Shown here: positions 63,982 to 64,000 of the stretch, piece by piece
How the letters are laid out: every line of letters starts with the position of its first letter
How positions within the stretch are numbered: position 1 is the first letter of the stretch
Source: a bacterium
GTDB lineage: Bacteria > Campylobacterota > Campylobacteria > Campylobacterales > Sulfurimonadaceae
Assembly: GCA_018822665.1 (NCBI GenBank)
Contig: JAHJJX010000019.1
Coordinates: 124,001-188,000 of the forward strand
Length of the DNA: 64,000 nt
Direction of reading: 5' to 3'
The notes under the pieces: generated by a model
Seen by the model: the letters and a program-made list of their open reading frames with translations, nothing else
Told to the model about the DNA's origin: nothing
Databases searched by the model: none
Made by a program: the position numbers and the translations under genes

Positions 63982-64000
63982 ATATTTTCCTTAAATGAAG

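Overview
The window looks like a chromosome segment of an AT-rich Campylobacterota bacterium, most like Sulfurimonas or a close relative. The evidence is the 2-oxoglutarate:acceptor oxidoreductase genes oorABC typical of reductive-TCA or microaerobic Campylobacterota, a GltX2-type glutamyl-tRNA synthetase, the long (about 400 aa) DapD, a short RecN, and small proteins I recognise from this group. The genus is an inference from these genes; no rRNA gene is present.

Layout. 1-1937: end of oorABC and its terminator. 1992-3104: a TetR regulator, four operator-like repeats at an exact 32 bp period, and the RNase P RNA gene. 3153-12578: a lipoate/2-oxoacid dehydrogenase locus. The minus-strand genes lplA-lipA-lpd supply lipoylation and E3. 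The divergent plus-strand genes acs-pdhA-pdhB-pdhC-acp-radical SAM supply an AMP-forming acyl-CoA synthetase, E1 alpha and beta, E2 and a stand-alone acyl carrier protein. 12586-23265: an integrated filamentous phage (inovirus-like element) between two identical 22 bp repeats that resemble a Xer/dif site. It carries major coat, minor coat, adhesin, Zot-like assembly ATPase, phage-encoded secretin, a TraX-like membrane protein, a RelE-type toxin pair, two related winged-helix Rep-like proteins, iteron-like repeats and a hairpin-rich non-coding stretch. 23300-64000: core chromosome. It includes a response regulator with a ribbon-helix-helix output, tRNA-Glu, gltX, a lytic transglycosylase, mobB, fbp, metG, queC, ybeY, corA, mrdA, an envelope operon (engB-lptA-lptC-kdsC-hisB-rlpA-mltD), tatD-recN-nadK, aspS, two adenylate kinases, dapD and an S24-family repressor.

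The most unusual signal cuts across annotation. A 13 bp word, TTGGCATGTGGAA, or its 11 bp core GGCATGTGGAA, occurs 18 times in 64 kb by hand count, where about 0.03 would be expected by chance. It lies on both strands, in all reading frames inside unrelated core genes, and is over-represented between genes. There it occurs once as a perfect inverted pair and once as a tandem direct pair. This is how the DNA uptake sequences of Neisseriaceae and Pasteurellaceae behave. I propose it as an uptake-sequence-like or other genome-wide recognition word; the function is inferred.

Several genes too short for routine calling are added here: 13956-14126, 38309-38488, 49333-49503, 63829-63981 and, less surely, 58342-58428 and 63749-63832. 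Several starts are corrected, most notably an apparent AUU start for lplA.
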